40,641 nt of DNA from NCBI RefSeq assembly GCF_007692705.1, contig NZ_REBN01000208.1, positions 1-40,641 of the forward strand, given 5' to 3'. Within the stretch, counting starts at the first letter, position 1. Each line of letters starts with the position of its first letter. The stretch is from Mongoliibacter sp. Its GTDB lineage: Bacteria > Bacteroidota > Bacteroidia > Cytophagales > Cyclobacteriaceae. Under the pieces are notes generated by a model. The model saw only the letters and a program-made list of their open reading frames with translations. It had not been told where the DNA came from and did no database searches. Made by a program: the position numbers and the translations under genes. Below, in pieces: positions 1 through 7,973 of the stretch.

Positions 1-782
1 CGACCTGTATCTCTGAAAAACTCACCGATACAAGCACCTGTAAACGGAGCAAAGAACTGCATTGGAGCGGGTTCTGAAGCTGCAGCAGAAACTACAACTG
101 AATAAGGAAGTGCTCCGCCTTTTTCCAAAGCTGCTACAATACCTGCAACAGTGGAAGCTTTTTGCCCTATGGCAACATAAATACAGAAAACTGGCTCTCC
201 TCTTTCATAGAACTCCTTCTGATTCAAAATAGTATCAATAGCTACAGCGGTTTTACCTGTCTGACGGTCACCGATAATCAATTCACGCTGACCTCTTCCG
301 ATCGGAATCATGGAGTCAATCGCTTTGATACCTGTCTGAAGTGGTTCGTTAACTGGCTGACGGTAGATTACTCCTGGAGCTTTACGCTCTAGAGGCATTT
401 CAAAAAGATCACCTTCAATAGGACCTTTTCCATCAATTGGATGACCTAATGTATCTACAACCCTTCCAAGCATTCCTTCGCCTACTTGAATAGAAGCAAT
501 ACTTTTGGTTCTTTTTACGTTGTCACCTTCCTTGACCAATTTAGAGTCACCGAACAATACGGCACCTACATTGTCTTCTTCAAGGTTAAGCACCATCGCT
601 CTAAGACCATTGTCAAATTCAAGTAGTTCTCCAGCTTGTGCTTTGCTAAGTCCATATATTCGGGCAACACCGTCACCAACTTGGAGAACAGTACCCACTT
701 CTTCAAGTTCGGCTTCAGTCTTGACATTGGAAAGTTGCTCTCTCAATATCGCCGAAACTTCATCAGGTCTAACTTGTGCCAT
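1..782 (-). CDS. atpA: F-type ATP synthase subunit alpha, N-terminal part (cut by window edge)
   Basis: This is the non-catalytic nucleotide-binding alpha subunit of the F1 head. The first 260 codons are present; the rest runs off the left edge, so it is missing from closed-ORF lists. Translation from the ATG at 782 gives [13 protein letters not shown], the beta-barrel domain (about residues 25-95), the Walker A loop GDRQTGKT at residues 171-178, and the family block [16 protein letters not shown] near 141-156. It follows atpH by 32 bases on the same strand and is the last visible gene of the operon; atpG would be expected next. The family call is certain; only the C-terminal half is unseen. 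Confidence 0.97.
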   Translation of the reverse strand, partial: MAQVRPDEVSAILREQLSNVKTEAELEEVGTVLQVGDGVARIYGLSKAQAGELLEFDNGLRAMVLNLEEDNVGAVLFGDSKLVKEGDNVKRTKSIASIQVGEGMLGRVVDTLGHPIDGKGPIEGDLFEMPLERKAPGVIYRQPVNEPLQTGIKAIDSMIPIGRGQRELIIGDRQTGKTAVAIDTILNQKEFYERGEPVFCIYVAIGQKASTVAGIVAALEKGGALPYSVVVSAAASEPAPMQFFAPFTGACIGEFFRDTG

Positions 783-814
783 TATATTTTTAATTAAATG
801 TTATGCTTTATTTT

Positions 815-1375
815 TTAGTATAATTTGACAAAATACCTTTTGGCAAATTCTAGTTTTAATGTTCTCAGTTTATTGCTGATAGAGTCATCCAAAAGTTTAT
901 CATTGACTTTAAGGATAAATCCGCCAATAATTTCTGTGTCTATTTTTTCTACTAACTCAACCGTGTTAAGACCAGAAATCTCTTTTACAATTTCAACTAC
1001 TTTCTTTTTGATATCCTCATCTAGAGCAATAGTAGTGGTGATTTCCGCTACCTGTATACCTTTGTAAAGATTGTACTGCTTCTGAAATTCCAGAGCTGTA
1101 GAAACTAACACATTTGCCCTATTTTTTCTGGTGACCAATTCGAAAAAACTCATAGTAATTTTGTTGGCAGTTTTTGAAAACAACTGCCTCAACACGTTGA
1201 ATTTTTTGTCTGTGTTGACAATTGGGCTATTGAGCATCAGTACCAACTCTCTGTTTTCTGAGGCCAAAGAAATCAATAGTCTGACATCTGTCATGACCTC
1301 TTCAAGTTGACCCTTCTCAACAGCTAGCTCCAAAAGAGCTTTGGCGTACCTGGATGCTACTTTTATTTCTGACAT
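815..1375 (-). CDS. atpH: F-type ATP synthase subunit delta
   Basis: This 186-residue protein is of normal length for the F1 delta subunit (OSCP family), which ties the top of the F1 head to the peripheral b stalk. The start reads MSEIKVASRYAKALLELA, the usual 'RYAKALLELA' opening of delta subunits, and the C-terminal portion contains IGGFILKVNDKLLDDSISNKL, matching the family signature (GG-hydrophobic-D-DSI--L). The ATG at 1375 lies two bases after the atpF stop, implying translational coupling. Its place between atpF and atpA is the standard order BEFHA. Confidence 0.96.
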   Translation of the reverse strand: MSEIKVASRYAKALLELAVEKGQLEEVMTDVRLLISLASENRELVLMLNSPIVNTDKKFNVLRQLFSKTANKITMSFFELVTRKNRANVLVSTALEFQKQYNLYKGIQVAEITTTIALDEDIKKKVVEIVKEISGLNTVELVEKIDTEIIGGFILKVNDKLLDDSISNKLRTLKLEFAKRYFVKLY

Positions 1376-1377
1376 AA

Positions 1378-1872
1378 TCAGTTAAACTTAATTTCATTGA
1401 TCAACTCATCCACAAGCTCTTTTTGCTTGGCATCATCAGCCAAAGTTTTTCTTAAAACTTTCTCTGCTATGGATAAAGATAGGGCGGCTACCTGAACCTT
1501 CACATCTTCAAGAGCTGCTTGTTTTTCAGTTTCAATTGCTTTTTTTGCTGCCTCAAGTAATTTGGCACCTTCTGCCTGAGCTACTCCTTTGGCATCTTCA
1601 ACAACCTGTCTGGCTGTCTCAGTTGCTTTCAGTAACATCTCGTCTCTTTCAAGCTTGGCTTCAAGGATGATTTTTTCGTTCTCTGCTTTCAGATTGGCCA
1701 TTTCATTTCTGGCTATTTCAGCAGATTTCAGTGCATCTTCAATGCTTTTTTCTCTTTCCTCCAAAGCAGAAAGTATCGGCTTCCATGCAAACTTAGCAAG
1801 GATAAACAGCAATATGGAAAATCCAATGATTTGCCATATGATCAAGCCGGAACCGGGAATAATAAGATCCAT
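1378..1872 (-). CDS. atpF: F-type ATP synthase subunit b
   Basis: This is the peripheral-stalk b subunit of the F0 sector, 164 residues. One membrane helix occupies about residues 8-28 (GLIIWQIIGFSILLFILAKF), followed by the W-KPI-ALEEREK-I motif typical of b subunits and then a long charged coiled coil rich in Ala, Glu and Lys to the C terminus. No signal peptide is needed because the N terminus is the anchor. The gene lies 81 bases downstream of atpE, a gap that holds a strong hairpin, and is followed two bases later by atpH. Only one b gene is visible, so the stalk is probably a homodimer. Confidence 0.96.
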   Translation of the reverse strand: MDLIIPGSGLIIWQIIGFSILLFILAKFAWKPILSALEEREKSIEDALKSAEIARNEMANLKAENEKIILEAKLERDEMLLKATETARQVVEDAKGVAQAEGAKLLEAAKKAIETEKQAALEDVKVQVAALSLSIAEKVLRKTLADDAKQKELVDELINEIKFN

Positions 1873-1918
1873 ATCTAGAAATTTTAGCTTATTTTCAGTT
1901 TTTGTTCAATGTAATAAA

Positions 1919-1943
1919 AGGGATTGGCCTAGCGCCAATCCCT
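1919..1943 (-). promoter_or_regulatory. Intercistronic hairpin between atpE and atpF
   Basis: A perfect 10-bp inverted repeat (AGGGATTGGC / GCCAATCCCT) with a 5-base loop lies ten bases downstream of the atpE stop. In the transcribed (minus) direction it is followed by CTTTTATTAC, a short imperfect T run. It could act as a weak attenuator or as a 3' stabiliser of the atpE message, either of which would raise subunit c relative to downstream subunits. The structure is directly visible; the regulatory role is inferred. Confidence 0.6.
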
Positions 1944-1953
1944 GATCTTTGTC

Positions 1954-2208
1954 TTAGAAAGTGTAATCGCCCAAAGCAATTAGTAGACAAACTACTACTG
2001 CAAATAGGGAAACCACCTCAATAAGAGCCGCGATAATCAACATAGCAGTTTGGATTTTTCCAGCTGCTTCAGGCTGACGAGCGATGCCCTCCATTGCTTG
2101 ACCACCGATTCTACCGATACCCAGACCTGCGCCTATCGCTACAATTCCGGCACCGATACCAGCACCCATAAGTGCGAAACCGGCAGTTAATAAGATTGAA
2201 GTTAACAT
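1954..2208 (-). CDS. atpE: F-type ATP synthase subunit c
   Basis: This is the 84-residue proteolipid that forms the rotor ring of F0. Two membrane hairpins are clear: helix 1 with the Gly-rich packing pattern GAGIGAGIVAIGAGLGIG (residues 15-32), the polar loop ARQPE at 43-47, and helix 2 with the ion-binding carboxylate Glu64 in AALIEVVSLF. The residue after Glu64 is Val, not the Ser of well-studied Na+-type rings, and Na+-ligand Gln residues are not evident in helix 1, so a proton-coupled ring is more likely. The gene lies between atpB and atpF, with a hairpin immediately downstream. Confidence 0.97.
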   Translation of the reverse strand: MLTSILLTAGFALMGAGIGAGIVAIGAGLGIGRIGGQAMEGIARQPEAAGKIQTAMLIIAALIEVVSLFAVVVCLLIALGDYTF

Positions 2209-2247
2209 ACTTGTTAGGTTTTATAAATTGAACAAAGAAATTACTAA

Positions 2248-3273
2248 TTAATGATGCTCATGTTCTGCGACTGCCTGACCAATATACATGGCAGAGAATA
2301 GCGTAAATACATAAGCCTGTATGGTAGCTACCAACAATTCGATCATATTGATAAACACTACCATTATCGTACTTGCTAACCCTACAGCATAGGATTCAAA
2401 CACGAATATCAATCCAATAAAGCTCAAGATCACAATGTGACCTGCTGTAATGGCCACAAAAAGACGGACCATCAAGGCAAATGGCTTGGTGAAGAGACCT
2501 ATGATTTCGACCGGAACAATGATCAACAAAAGAGGGACCGGAACACCGGGAGTTGCAACTACGTGTTTCCAATAATCTTTATTTCCATTAAGATTGGTAA
2601 CAAAGAAAGTAAAGATGGCCAATGTAGCAGTAACAGCAATGTTACCCGTGAGGTTGGCTGCCCCTGGGAAAAGACCCAATAAGTTACCAAACCAAATGAA
2701 GAAGAAAATCGTCAACAGGTAAGGCGTAAAGTTTTTGTATTTGTGATGCCCTATATTTGGTAATGCAATCTCATCTCTGACGAAAACAACAATCGGCTCG
2801 ATAAAGGAAGCTGCTCCTTTAGGTGCCTGTCCAGGATTTTTTTTGTAGTGGCTAGCCGCAGAAAGCAGTATCCAAAGTACTATTGCGATTACAATGAACA
2901 ACATTGCTACATTTTTGGTGATTGAAAGATCTATAAATGATCTTTCTTCATCCACAGCCTTAAGATGATCATGCTCATCTATATAATATCCATTGTGGCC
3001 GTATTCTTTTCCAAAAAGATGTGTTTCTGGATTCTGAAAGTTTGATGAGGAAAACACCTCAAGTCCTCTATCAGAAGAATAGATAATTACAGGCAAAGGA
3101 AGTGTCAGGTGAGTGTGCCCAAAAGTTGCAAAATGCCACTCGTGTGAGTCCTTTACGTGGTGCATGATGAAGCCTGTTTTATCATCTTCATCTCCTGCTG
3201 CAACAGCTACATTTGAAAAACCAATCCAAAAGACTGATAATAAAACACTTAGGCAAAGTAATTTACGGACCAT
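2248..3273 (-). CDS. atpB: F-type ATP synthase subunit a
   Basis: This is the stator channel subunit of F0. The essential arginine is Arg270 in FALMVRLFVAITAGHIV, equivalent to E. coli Arg210, and the C-terminal helices (IELLVATIQAYVFTLFSAMY) match the family. At 341 residues it is longer than the roughly 270 of E. coli because it carries an N-terminal extension: an apparent cleavable signal peptide (residues 1-26, ending VAVAA) and a periplasmic segment of about 85 residues with ten histidines, before the first conserved helix near 120-140. The C terminus ends EHEHH. An extended subunit a is, to my knowledge, common in Bacteroidota; any metal-binding role for the histidines is speculation. 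Confidence 0.96.
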   Translation of the reverse strand: MVRKLLCLSVLLSVFWIGFSNVAVAAGDEDDKTGFIMHHVKDSHEWHFATFGHTHLTLPLPVIIYSSDRGLEVFSSSNFQNPETHLFGKEYGHNGYYIDEHDHLKAVDEERSFIDLSITKNVAMLFIVIAIVLWILLSAASHYKKNPGQAPKGAASFIEPIVVFVRDEIALPNIGHHKYKNFTPYLLTIFFFIWFGNLLGLFPGAANLTGNIAVTATLAIFTFFVTNLNGNKDYWKHVVATPGVPVPLLLIIVPVEIIGLFTKPFALMVRLFVAITAGHIVILSFIGLIFVFESYAVGLASTIMVVFINMIELLVATIQAYVFTLFSAMYIGQAVAEHEHH

Positions 3274-3291
3274 TAAATGATTTTTTAGAAC

Positions 3292-3678
3292 CTATTTCGA
3301 ATTCGGGCGCAAATTAGCTATTACCCCGTATATATCAAACAATAAGTAAAAGAAATAAATGATAAAGAAATTGACCACAAACCAAATAATATTTTCAAGT
3401 TTTAATACCAGCATAACCGCCACAAAACCAATACTTGCCAAGAGACGGATGCCAATCGCTCCTAATAAAATATTAACAGAATTTTCTTTGCTGATTCCTA
3501 ATAGATAATGAGTAAACATTCCTGTCAGCCAAGTCAAAATCACAAAAAATGAAAGGATTATCCATACCTTTTCGTGTATCCAATAAGGATCAAAAAAATA
3601 TTCCAAGAGGTATATGACTCCCGCGATAAGTAAGGAAATCAGAAATAACCAAAATGTAAGTTTTTTAATTGTGTGCAT
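3292..3678 (-). CDS. Unassigned four-helix membrane protein of the ATP synthase operon (AtpI position)
   Basis: I do not recognise a named family for this 128-residue protein. It shows four hydrophobic helices at about residues 7-25, 38-60, 68-90 and 97-120, short loops, and a short charged tail ending RPNSK, with no signal peptide. It sits between the atpZ-like gene and atpB, 24 and 18 bases from its neighbours, which is the slot occupied by atpI (about 125 residues, four helices) in other bacteria. Size, topology and position suggest an AtpI-type role in c-ring assembly or Mg2+ handling, but no diagnostic AtpI motif is visible by eye, so this is positional inference. Confidence 0.85.
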   Translation of the reverse strand: MHTIKKLTFWLFLISLLIAGVIYLLEYFFDPYWIHEKVWIILSFFVILTWLTGMFTHYLLGISKENSVNILLGAIGIRLLASIGFVAVMLVLKLENIIWFVVNFFIIYFFYLLFDIYGVIANLRPNSK

Positions 3679-3702
3679 ACCCCTTATTTAGAGGATGCAA
3701 AA

Positions 3703-3936
3703 CTAGGTATTTTTATTACTCTCTTCATTTTTTTCATCTTTTTTCATCATGATGTATAAATGATAAAAAGAAGCGACCACAGATAAAAAAGAAAAGAGCA
3801 AGAGCCAAAGAGGAAATTTCATGTTACTTTGCTCCTGAATATACCATCCCAAAAATGTTCCCAGCCCAATCACCGCAAACATTTGGAATGAGAGGCCCAT
3901 ATACTTTAGAAAAGTATTCAACCTAACCTGCAGCAA
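3703..3936 (-). CDS. AtpZ/AtpI family small membrane protein
   Basis: This 77-residue, two-helix protein has the pattern FLKYMGLSFQMFAVIGLGTFLGWYI followed by a second helix (PLWLLLFSFLSVVASFYHLYI) and a charged tail, which matches the AtpZ (ATPase_gene1) family found in front of atpB. AtpZ with AtpI has been linked to assembly and Mg2+ or Ca2+ uptake for the F0 sector. The start is uncertain because no ATG precedes the conserved block: TTG at 3936 overlaps the bactofilin gene by 14 bases, TTG at 3921 begins one base after the bactofilin stop, and ATG at 3900 would truncate the conserved FLKY. The second option would allow termination-reinitiation coupling. Confidence 0.85.
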   Translation of the reverse strand: MLQVRLNTFLKYMGLSFQMFAVIGLGTFLGWYIQEQSNMKFPLWLLLFSFLSVVASFYHLYIMMKKDEKNEESNKNT

Positions 3937-4348
3937 ACTGTTTCTTACCGGACTCTTCTTTATCTTCCGACTTGGAAACAGTGAGAGAGTTGGAATTCAT
4001 CTGACATTTCCCATTGAAAACAGCTCCATTTTCAACCACCAATTTTTGTGTGGTGATATTTCCGTTGATAAAGGCGGTCTTTTTCAGAAAAAGCAGATCG
4101 CTACAGACTACCTCTCCCTCAACTTTTCCGGAAATTTCCGCTTCTGCAGAAACAATATTCCCTTTGATGGTGGAAGAGTCCCCTATCACCACTTTTGAAG
4201 TGGATTTTACCATACCGTCTACGGTACCTTCTATACGAATATTGCCTTGGGCTGTGATATCGCCTGTGATATGTGTTTCTCTTGAAATCACATTGCTGGA
4301 GTTTACCATGTCGACCACTGATTTTTTTTCTTCTGGTTTACTGAACAT
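3923..4348 (-). CDS. Bactofilin (polymer-forming cytoskeletal protein)
   Basis: This 141-residue protein has the bactofilin layout: a flexible N-terminal tail (about 1-20), a central right-handed beta-helix seen as short repeats rich in Gly, Val and Ile (THITGDITAQGNIRIEGTV, VVIGDSSTIKGNIVS, AEISGKVEGEV; about 25-120), and a polar C-terminal tail. Bactofilins self-assemble into nucleotide-free filaments at the inner membrane and place peptidoglycan-modifying enzymes. Its gene begins two bases after the stop of a membrane-anchored M23 endopeptidase, the same partnership known from Helicobacter (CcmA with Csd1) and other bacteria, which supports a cell-shape function. Confidence 0.93.
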   Translation of the reverse strand: MFSKPEEKKSVVDMVNSSNVISRETHITGDITAQGNIRIEGTVDGMVKSTSKVVIGDSSTIKGNIVSAEAEISGKVEGEVVCSDLLFLKKTAFINGNITTQKLVVENGAVFNGKCQMNSNSLTVSKSEDKEESGKKQFAAG

Positions 4349-4350
4349 AA

Positions 4351-5223
4351 CTAATCGAAGGAGATAAATTCTTGAGGATTAAGAGGAGAACCTTGATACC
4401 AAAGTTCAAAATGAAGATGGGGTCCCGAGCTGAGTTCTCCTGTATTTCCTACAATTGAAATAATCTCTCCACTCCTTACCACATCTCCTACATTCTTCAA
4501 TATTACCGAATTATGTTTATAAATGGAAATCAACTCATTAGAATGCTGTATCATCAATACATACCCGGTATCAAGTGTCCATGAGCTGAAAATCACTGTC
4601 CCATCCAAAATAGATTTCACTGCTTCATTTTCTTTGGCAACAATATCCACACCAAAGTGATCCTGCTGTGGATCAAATACAGCCAAAACCAATCCTTTAA
4701 TGGGAGTGAAAAAATAAGTGCTTGTCATAAAGCTCGAAAAATTTCTGTTTTGGAGGTTACCTTCCAAAGGAAGTCCGCGCATCTCTTCTATAATGGATTG
4801 AGTACCTTTGCTTGGTTGAAACTTCTCTAATTCAGGCCTTGCACTCCCAACTTCAAAATTAGCAGTATCCAAAAAAGCCTGAACAGTATCACCTCCTAAT
4901 TCATCTCCCCCTATAATACGCTGTATATTCTGTATATAATTGTCTTTCTTCATCACCTCCAGGGCAAGAGAGTCTACCCTATTGGAAAGATTAATAAATA
5001 ACTCTGTACTCTCTGTTGCTGTCAAACTGGGATCAAACCAGTTTTTCAATAGCGTCTTTGCCAGTACAAGTGAAATCCCAAAGCTTAGTATGAAAAACAA
5101 GACCCCGATCAGCAATACTTTAGAAGCTGTAATGCTGAACGAAGTTAAGACTGCAAAATCTTCTTCTTTTCTGATGACAAAAAGAAATTTTGACTTAAAG
5201 ATTTTCTTGAGTTTATACTTCAT
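4351..5223 (-). CDS. Membrane-anchored M23 (LytM-type) peptidoglycan endopeptidase
   Basis: This 290-residue zinc metallopeptidase is expected to cleave peptide cross-links in peptidoglycan. A basic cytoplasmic stretch precedes one membrane helix at about residues 34-56; then comes a coiled-coil-like spacer (about 65-105) and a C-terminal LytM domain (about 170-287). The zinc and catalytic set is intact: His189 and Asp193 in HFGVD, His237 in IYKHNS, and His269/His271 in GPHLHFELW, so it should be active rather than a degenerate regulator. It is the first gene of the minus-strand unit and is followed two bases later by bactofilin. A divergent 93-base gap separates it from sprE. Confidence 0.93.
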   Translation of the reverse strand: MKYKLKKIFKSKFLFVIRKEEDFAVLTSFSITASKVLLIGVLFFILSFGISLVLAKTLLKNWFDPSLTATESTELFINLSNRVDSLALEVMKKDNYIQNIQRIIGGDELGGDTVQAFLDTANFEVGSARPELEKFQPSKGTQSIIEEMRGLPLEGNLQNRNFSSFMTSTYFFTPIKGLVLAVFDPQQDHFGVDIVAKENEAVKSILDGTVIFSSWTLDTGYVLMIQHSNELISIYKHNSVILKNVGDVVRSGEIISIVGNTGELSSGPHLHFELWYQGSPLNPQEFISFD

Positions 5224-5316
5224 TTAAACTTACCTGAACTTTCGAAAATATAATATTAAGTGAAAGCGTTTATTATTTTATAACCAAATCCTTTATTTTG
5301 GGGCTTTATAGGCAAA

Positions 5317-7950
5317 ATGAATAAAATCCACTTAATTTATTTCTTATTAATTGCATTGCTAGTAGGGGCATGTTCTTCGGAAAAGAACACATTTACTAAC
5401 AGGATGTACCACAATACAACCTCAAGATACAATGCTTATTTTTATGCCTACAACAATATCTTAAAACTTGAACAAGCGATCAAAGACAATCATCGAGAAG
5501 ACTATTCACAGGTTTTACCTGTATTTTATCCAATTGACAGTGCTATTATAGAACAAAATGAAGAAATTCTGACTGAAGTGAAAGACTTCTCTTCAAAAGC
5601 TATAGAATGGCACAGGATTTCAAAATGGGTGGATGACAATTACTTCCTACTTGGGCTTGCGGATTATTACAATGCGGATTTTGACGATGCATCAAATACC
5701 TTCAGGTACCTGAATGTCAACAGTAAGAAAAGAAATGTCCGGCACCGTTCTTTGATTCAATTACTTCGGCAATTTATTGACTTGCGAAATTATGATGACG
5801 CAACTTATGTCATTGATTTTCTCTCAAAAGAGTCCAGAATCAGCAAAGAAAATCGATTCTTACTATACAAGACGCTAGCCTATTATTACGAAACAAGGGA
5901 AGATGTGAATGGGAAAATCGGTGCACTTGACAAAGCACTTGACTATACCAAGGACAGAGATGAGCGGTCTAGAATCAACTTTATACTGGCACAACTATAT
6001 CAAAGGGAAGAGCTAGATGCTTTGGCTTTCAGCTATTATCAAGAGGCTGACAAAGGTAACCCCCCTTATGAAAGGAGTTTTTTCTCTCAGCTATTTGCCC
6101 AACAAGTGGCTGAAATCAACAAAAGTAAGGATGTCAAAAAGGTACGCAGCTTTTATGACGACTTATACAAAGACAGTAAAAACAGGGATTTAAAAGATGT
6201 GATTTTATATGAAAAAGCCCTTTTCGAACTCAAGATGGACGATATTGAAGAAGCAGAATCTCTGCTCATCAGGGCTGCCAAAGAAGAAGGCAAAAACGAA
6301 ATACAGAAAGGTTATATCTACCAAAAACTTGCAGAGATAAGCTTCGATATCAAAAAAGACTTCCGTGCTACGAAATTTTATCTTGACTCCGCTGTGGCGA
6401 ATTTCCGTCCTTCTCATAAAGCTTTTGCAGAAATTACTTCCAGAAAATCCATCTTTGATGACTACGTAGCTCAATATGATGTGATCAACAACAATGATAG
6501 CCTCATAAGGCTTGCACAACTCAGCCCGGAAGAGCAGGAGCTTGTGGCAGAAAATTTTATCTCACAAGAAGAGGAAAGGTTGTTAAGAGAAGCCGAGGCT
6601 AAGGAAAAACAAAAAAGCAGCAGCAGTATCTTTGACAATTTGCTTGCATTTGGAGGTCGTGGTTCAGGTCAATCATTTTATTTTGACAATGCCGTAGCTA
6701 TGCAGCAGGGGACCATTGATTTTTATAGAAATTGGGGAAATCGACAGCTGGAAGACAACTGGAGAAGGAATGTTCAGAATTTTCAAACAGCAGGGGGATC
6801 AGGCGAAGAAATGGGAGCTGATGAAGAATTAATGGAAGAAGAGGAGGAAGAGGTAAATGTTTTTGCTGATATTCCAGATAAAGCTTCTCTTTTAGCCAAT
6901 ATTCCCAAAACTGAAGACGAAATCCAAAGGCTCAAACTAGAACTGGAAGAGGCATATTTTGAATTGGGAAAACTCATGTTCTTTGATTTTAAGGAAGCAA
7001 AAATTGCAAAAGATTACCTGGAAATACTGATTACATCCTATCCAAACTCCAACAAGAAATCGGAAGCTTATTATATCCTTTATTTAGCAGCAAAGGAGCT
7101 TGGGGGCAATGAGGATCTTTTCGTACAAAGGCTAAACAGGGAGTTTCCGGATTCCCAATACACCTACTATGTAAACAACCCAAATGCTATGACAGGAAAT
7201 CAGGCATTTTTGGAATCTTCTAAAAGCTACAAAGAAGCTTATGAACTTTATTACAACAGGCAGTATCAAGAGGCAAGAAGCAAAGTGAGAAATACTTTGG
7301 AAAATTACCCTTTAACCAAAAATACTGATAGACTCATGTTACTTGATATCATGGTTTCAGGCAAAATAGAAGATACCGAGAGGTATAAATCAAGACTTGA
7401 AAATTATATCCAAACCGCAGAGAATCCTGAATTGGTAAAAATGGCAAGAAATATGCTTAAAGCGCTGACAGGTGAACAAAACCTGGCAGAAGCCCAAATG
7501 GAAGAAAGAGAAGATGATATGGAGTCAACCACGGGAGATAGTGGAGAGGCCACGGATGAAGAAGATGATGAGGAAGAAGAATCTCCGTATAAAGAAAATC
7601 CTAACCAAACTCATATATTTGTCATCGCTTTGGATCCCGACAAGGCTAAAAATGCGAAAAGTCTTTTGGCAGATCTTGAATCCTTTCATTCTACCAACTT
7701 CGGGAATGCCAGATTAAGGACAGGAAACATGAACTTGAGTAGGGAGGAATCCATATTCATCGTCAGTCCGTTCAACAATGCAGAAAGAGGATTGGCCTAC
7801 AGAGAAAAGTTTATGGAGGAATTTAACTCCAACTCCTTAAATAAAGATGACAAAGAAAAGGTCTTCCTAATTTCAATTGAGAACTTCCAAGAATTGAATA
7901 AAAGAAAAAACATCAACGAGTATCGTCAATTTTATAAAAAAGCATACTAA
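5317..7950 (+). CDS. sprE: T9SS/gliding lipoprotein SprE (PorW), TPR-rich
   Basis: This 877-residue lipoprotein has a type II signal with Cys19 in LLVGACSS. The mature start (KNTFTNRMYHNTTSRYNAYF) is the conserved opening of SprE/PorW, an outer-membrane-associated T9SS component; in Porphyromonas PorW is reported to link the motor to the translocon. Helical TPR-like repeats fill much of about 90-400 and 560-730, with acidic low-complexity linkers near 505-520 and 745-765, and a small alpha/beta domain at about 770-870 (HIFVIALDPDKAKNAK onward). The gene is followed 23 bases later by a class A PBP, and gldKLMN lies on the opposite strand beyond uvrC. Family assignment is from the N-terminal motif, length and layout. 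Confidence 0.87.
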   Translation: MNKIHLIYFLLIALLVGACSSEKNTFTNRMYHNTTSRYNAYFYAYNNILKLEQAIKDNHREDYSQVLPVFYPIDSAIIEQNEEILTEVKDFSSKAIEWHRISKWVDDNYFLLGLADYYNADFDDASNTFRYLNVNSKKRNVRHRSLIQLLRQFIDLRNYDDATYVIDFLSKESRISKENRFLLYKTLAYYYETREDVNGKIGALDKALDYTKDRDERSRINFILAQLYQREELDALAFSYYQEADKGNPPYERSFFSQLFAQQVAEINKSKDVKKVRSFYDDLYKDSKNRDLKDVILYEKALFELKMDDIEEAESLLIRAAKEEGKNEIQKGYIYQKLAEISFDIKKDFRATKFYLDSAVANFRPSHKAFAEITSRKSIFDDYVAQYDVINNNDSLIRLAQLSPEEQELVAENFISQEEERLLREAEAKEKQKSSSSIFDNLLAFGGRGSGQSFYFDNAVAMQQGTIDFYRNWGNRQLEDNWRRNVQNFQTAGGSGEEMGADEELMEEEEEEVNVFADIPDKASLLANIPKTEDEIQRLKLELEEAYFELGKLMFFDFKEAKIAKDYLEILITSYPNSNKKSEAYYILYLAAKELGGNEDLFVQRLNREFPDSQYTYYVNNPNAMTGNQAFLESSKSYKEAYELYYNRQYQEARSKVRNTLENYPLTKNTDRLMLLDIMVSGKIEDTERYKSRLENYIQTAENPELVKMARNMLKALTGEQNLAEAQMEEREDDMESTTGDSGEATDEEDDEEEESPYKENPNQTHIFVIALDPDKAKNAKSLLADLESFHSTNFGNARLRTGNMNLSREESIFIVSPFNNAERGLAYREKFMEEFNSNSLNKDDKEKVFLISIENFQELNKRKNINEYRQFYKKAY

Positions 7951-7973
7951 AACGCTTTATCAGTAATTCAATA

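Noticed and set aside
1589-1945. 118-codon open frame on the plus strand over atpF
   Set aside because: It is the Ser/Leu-rich complement of the Ala/Glu-rich coiled coil of subunit b, a common shadow.
5224-5316. Divergent promoters between the M23 and sprE genes
   Set aside because: Both strands offer only imperfect -7 boxes (TTATTTTG for sprE, TATATTTT for M23) without a spaced TTG; promoters must be here but cannot be placed.
6775-6860. Acidic GAA/GAG-rich runs in sprE as a nucleotide repeat
   Set aside because: They encode Glu-rich linkers in frame with mixed codons and do not form a tandem repeat with constant period.
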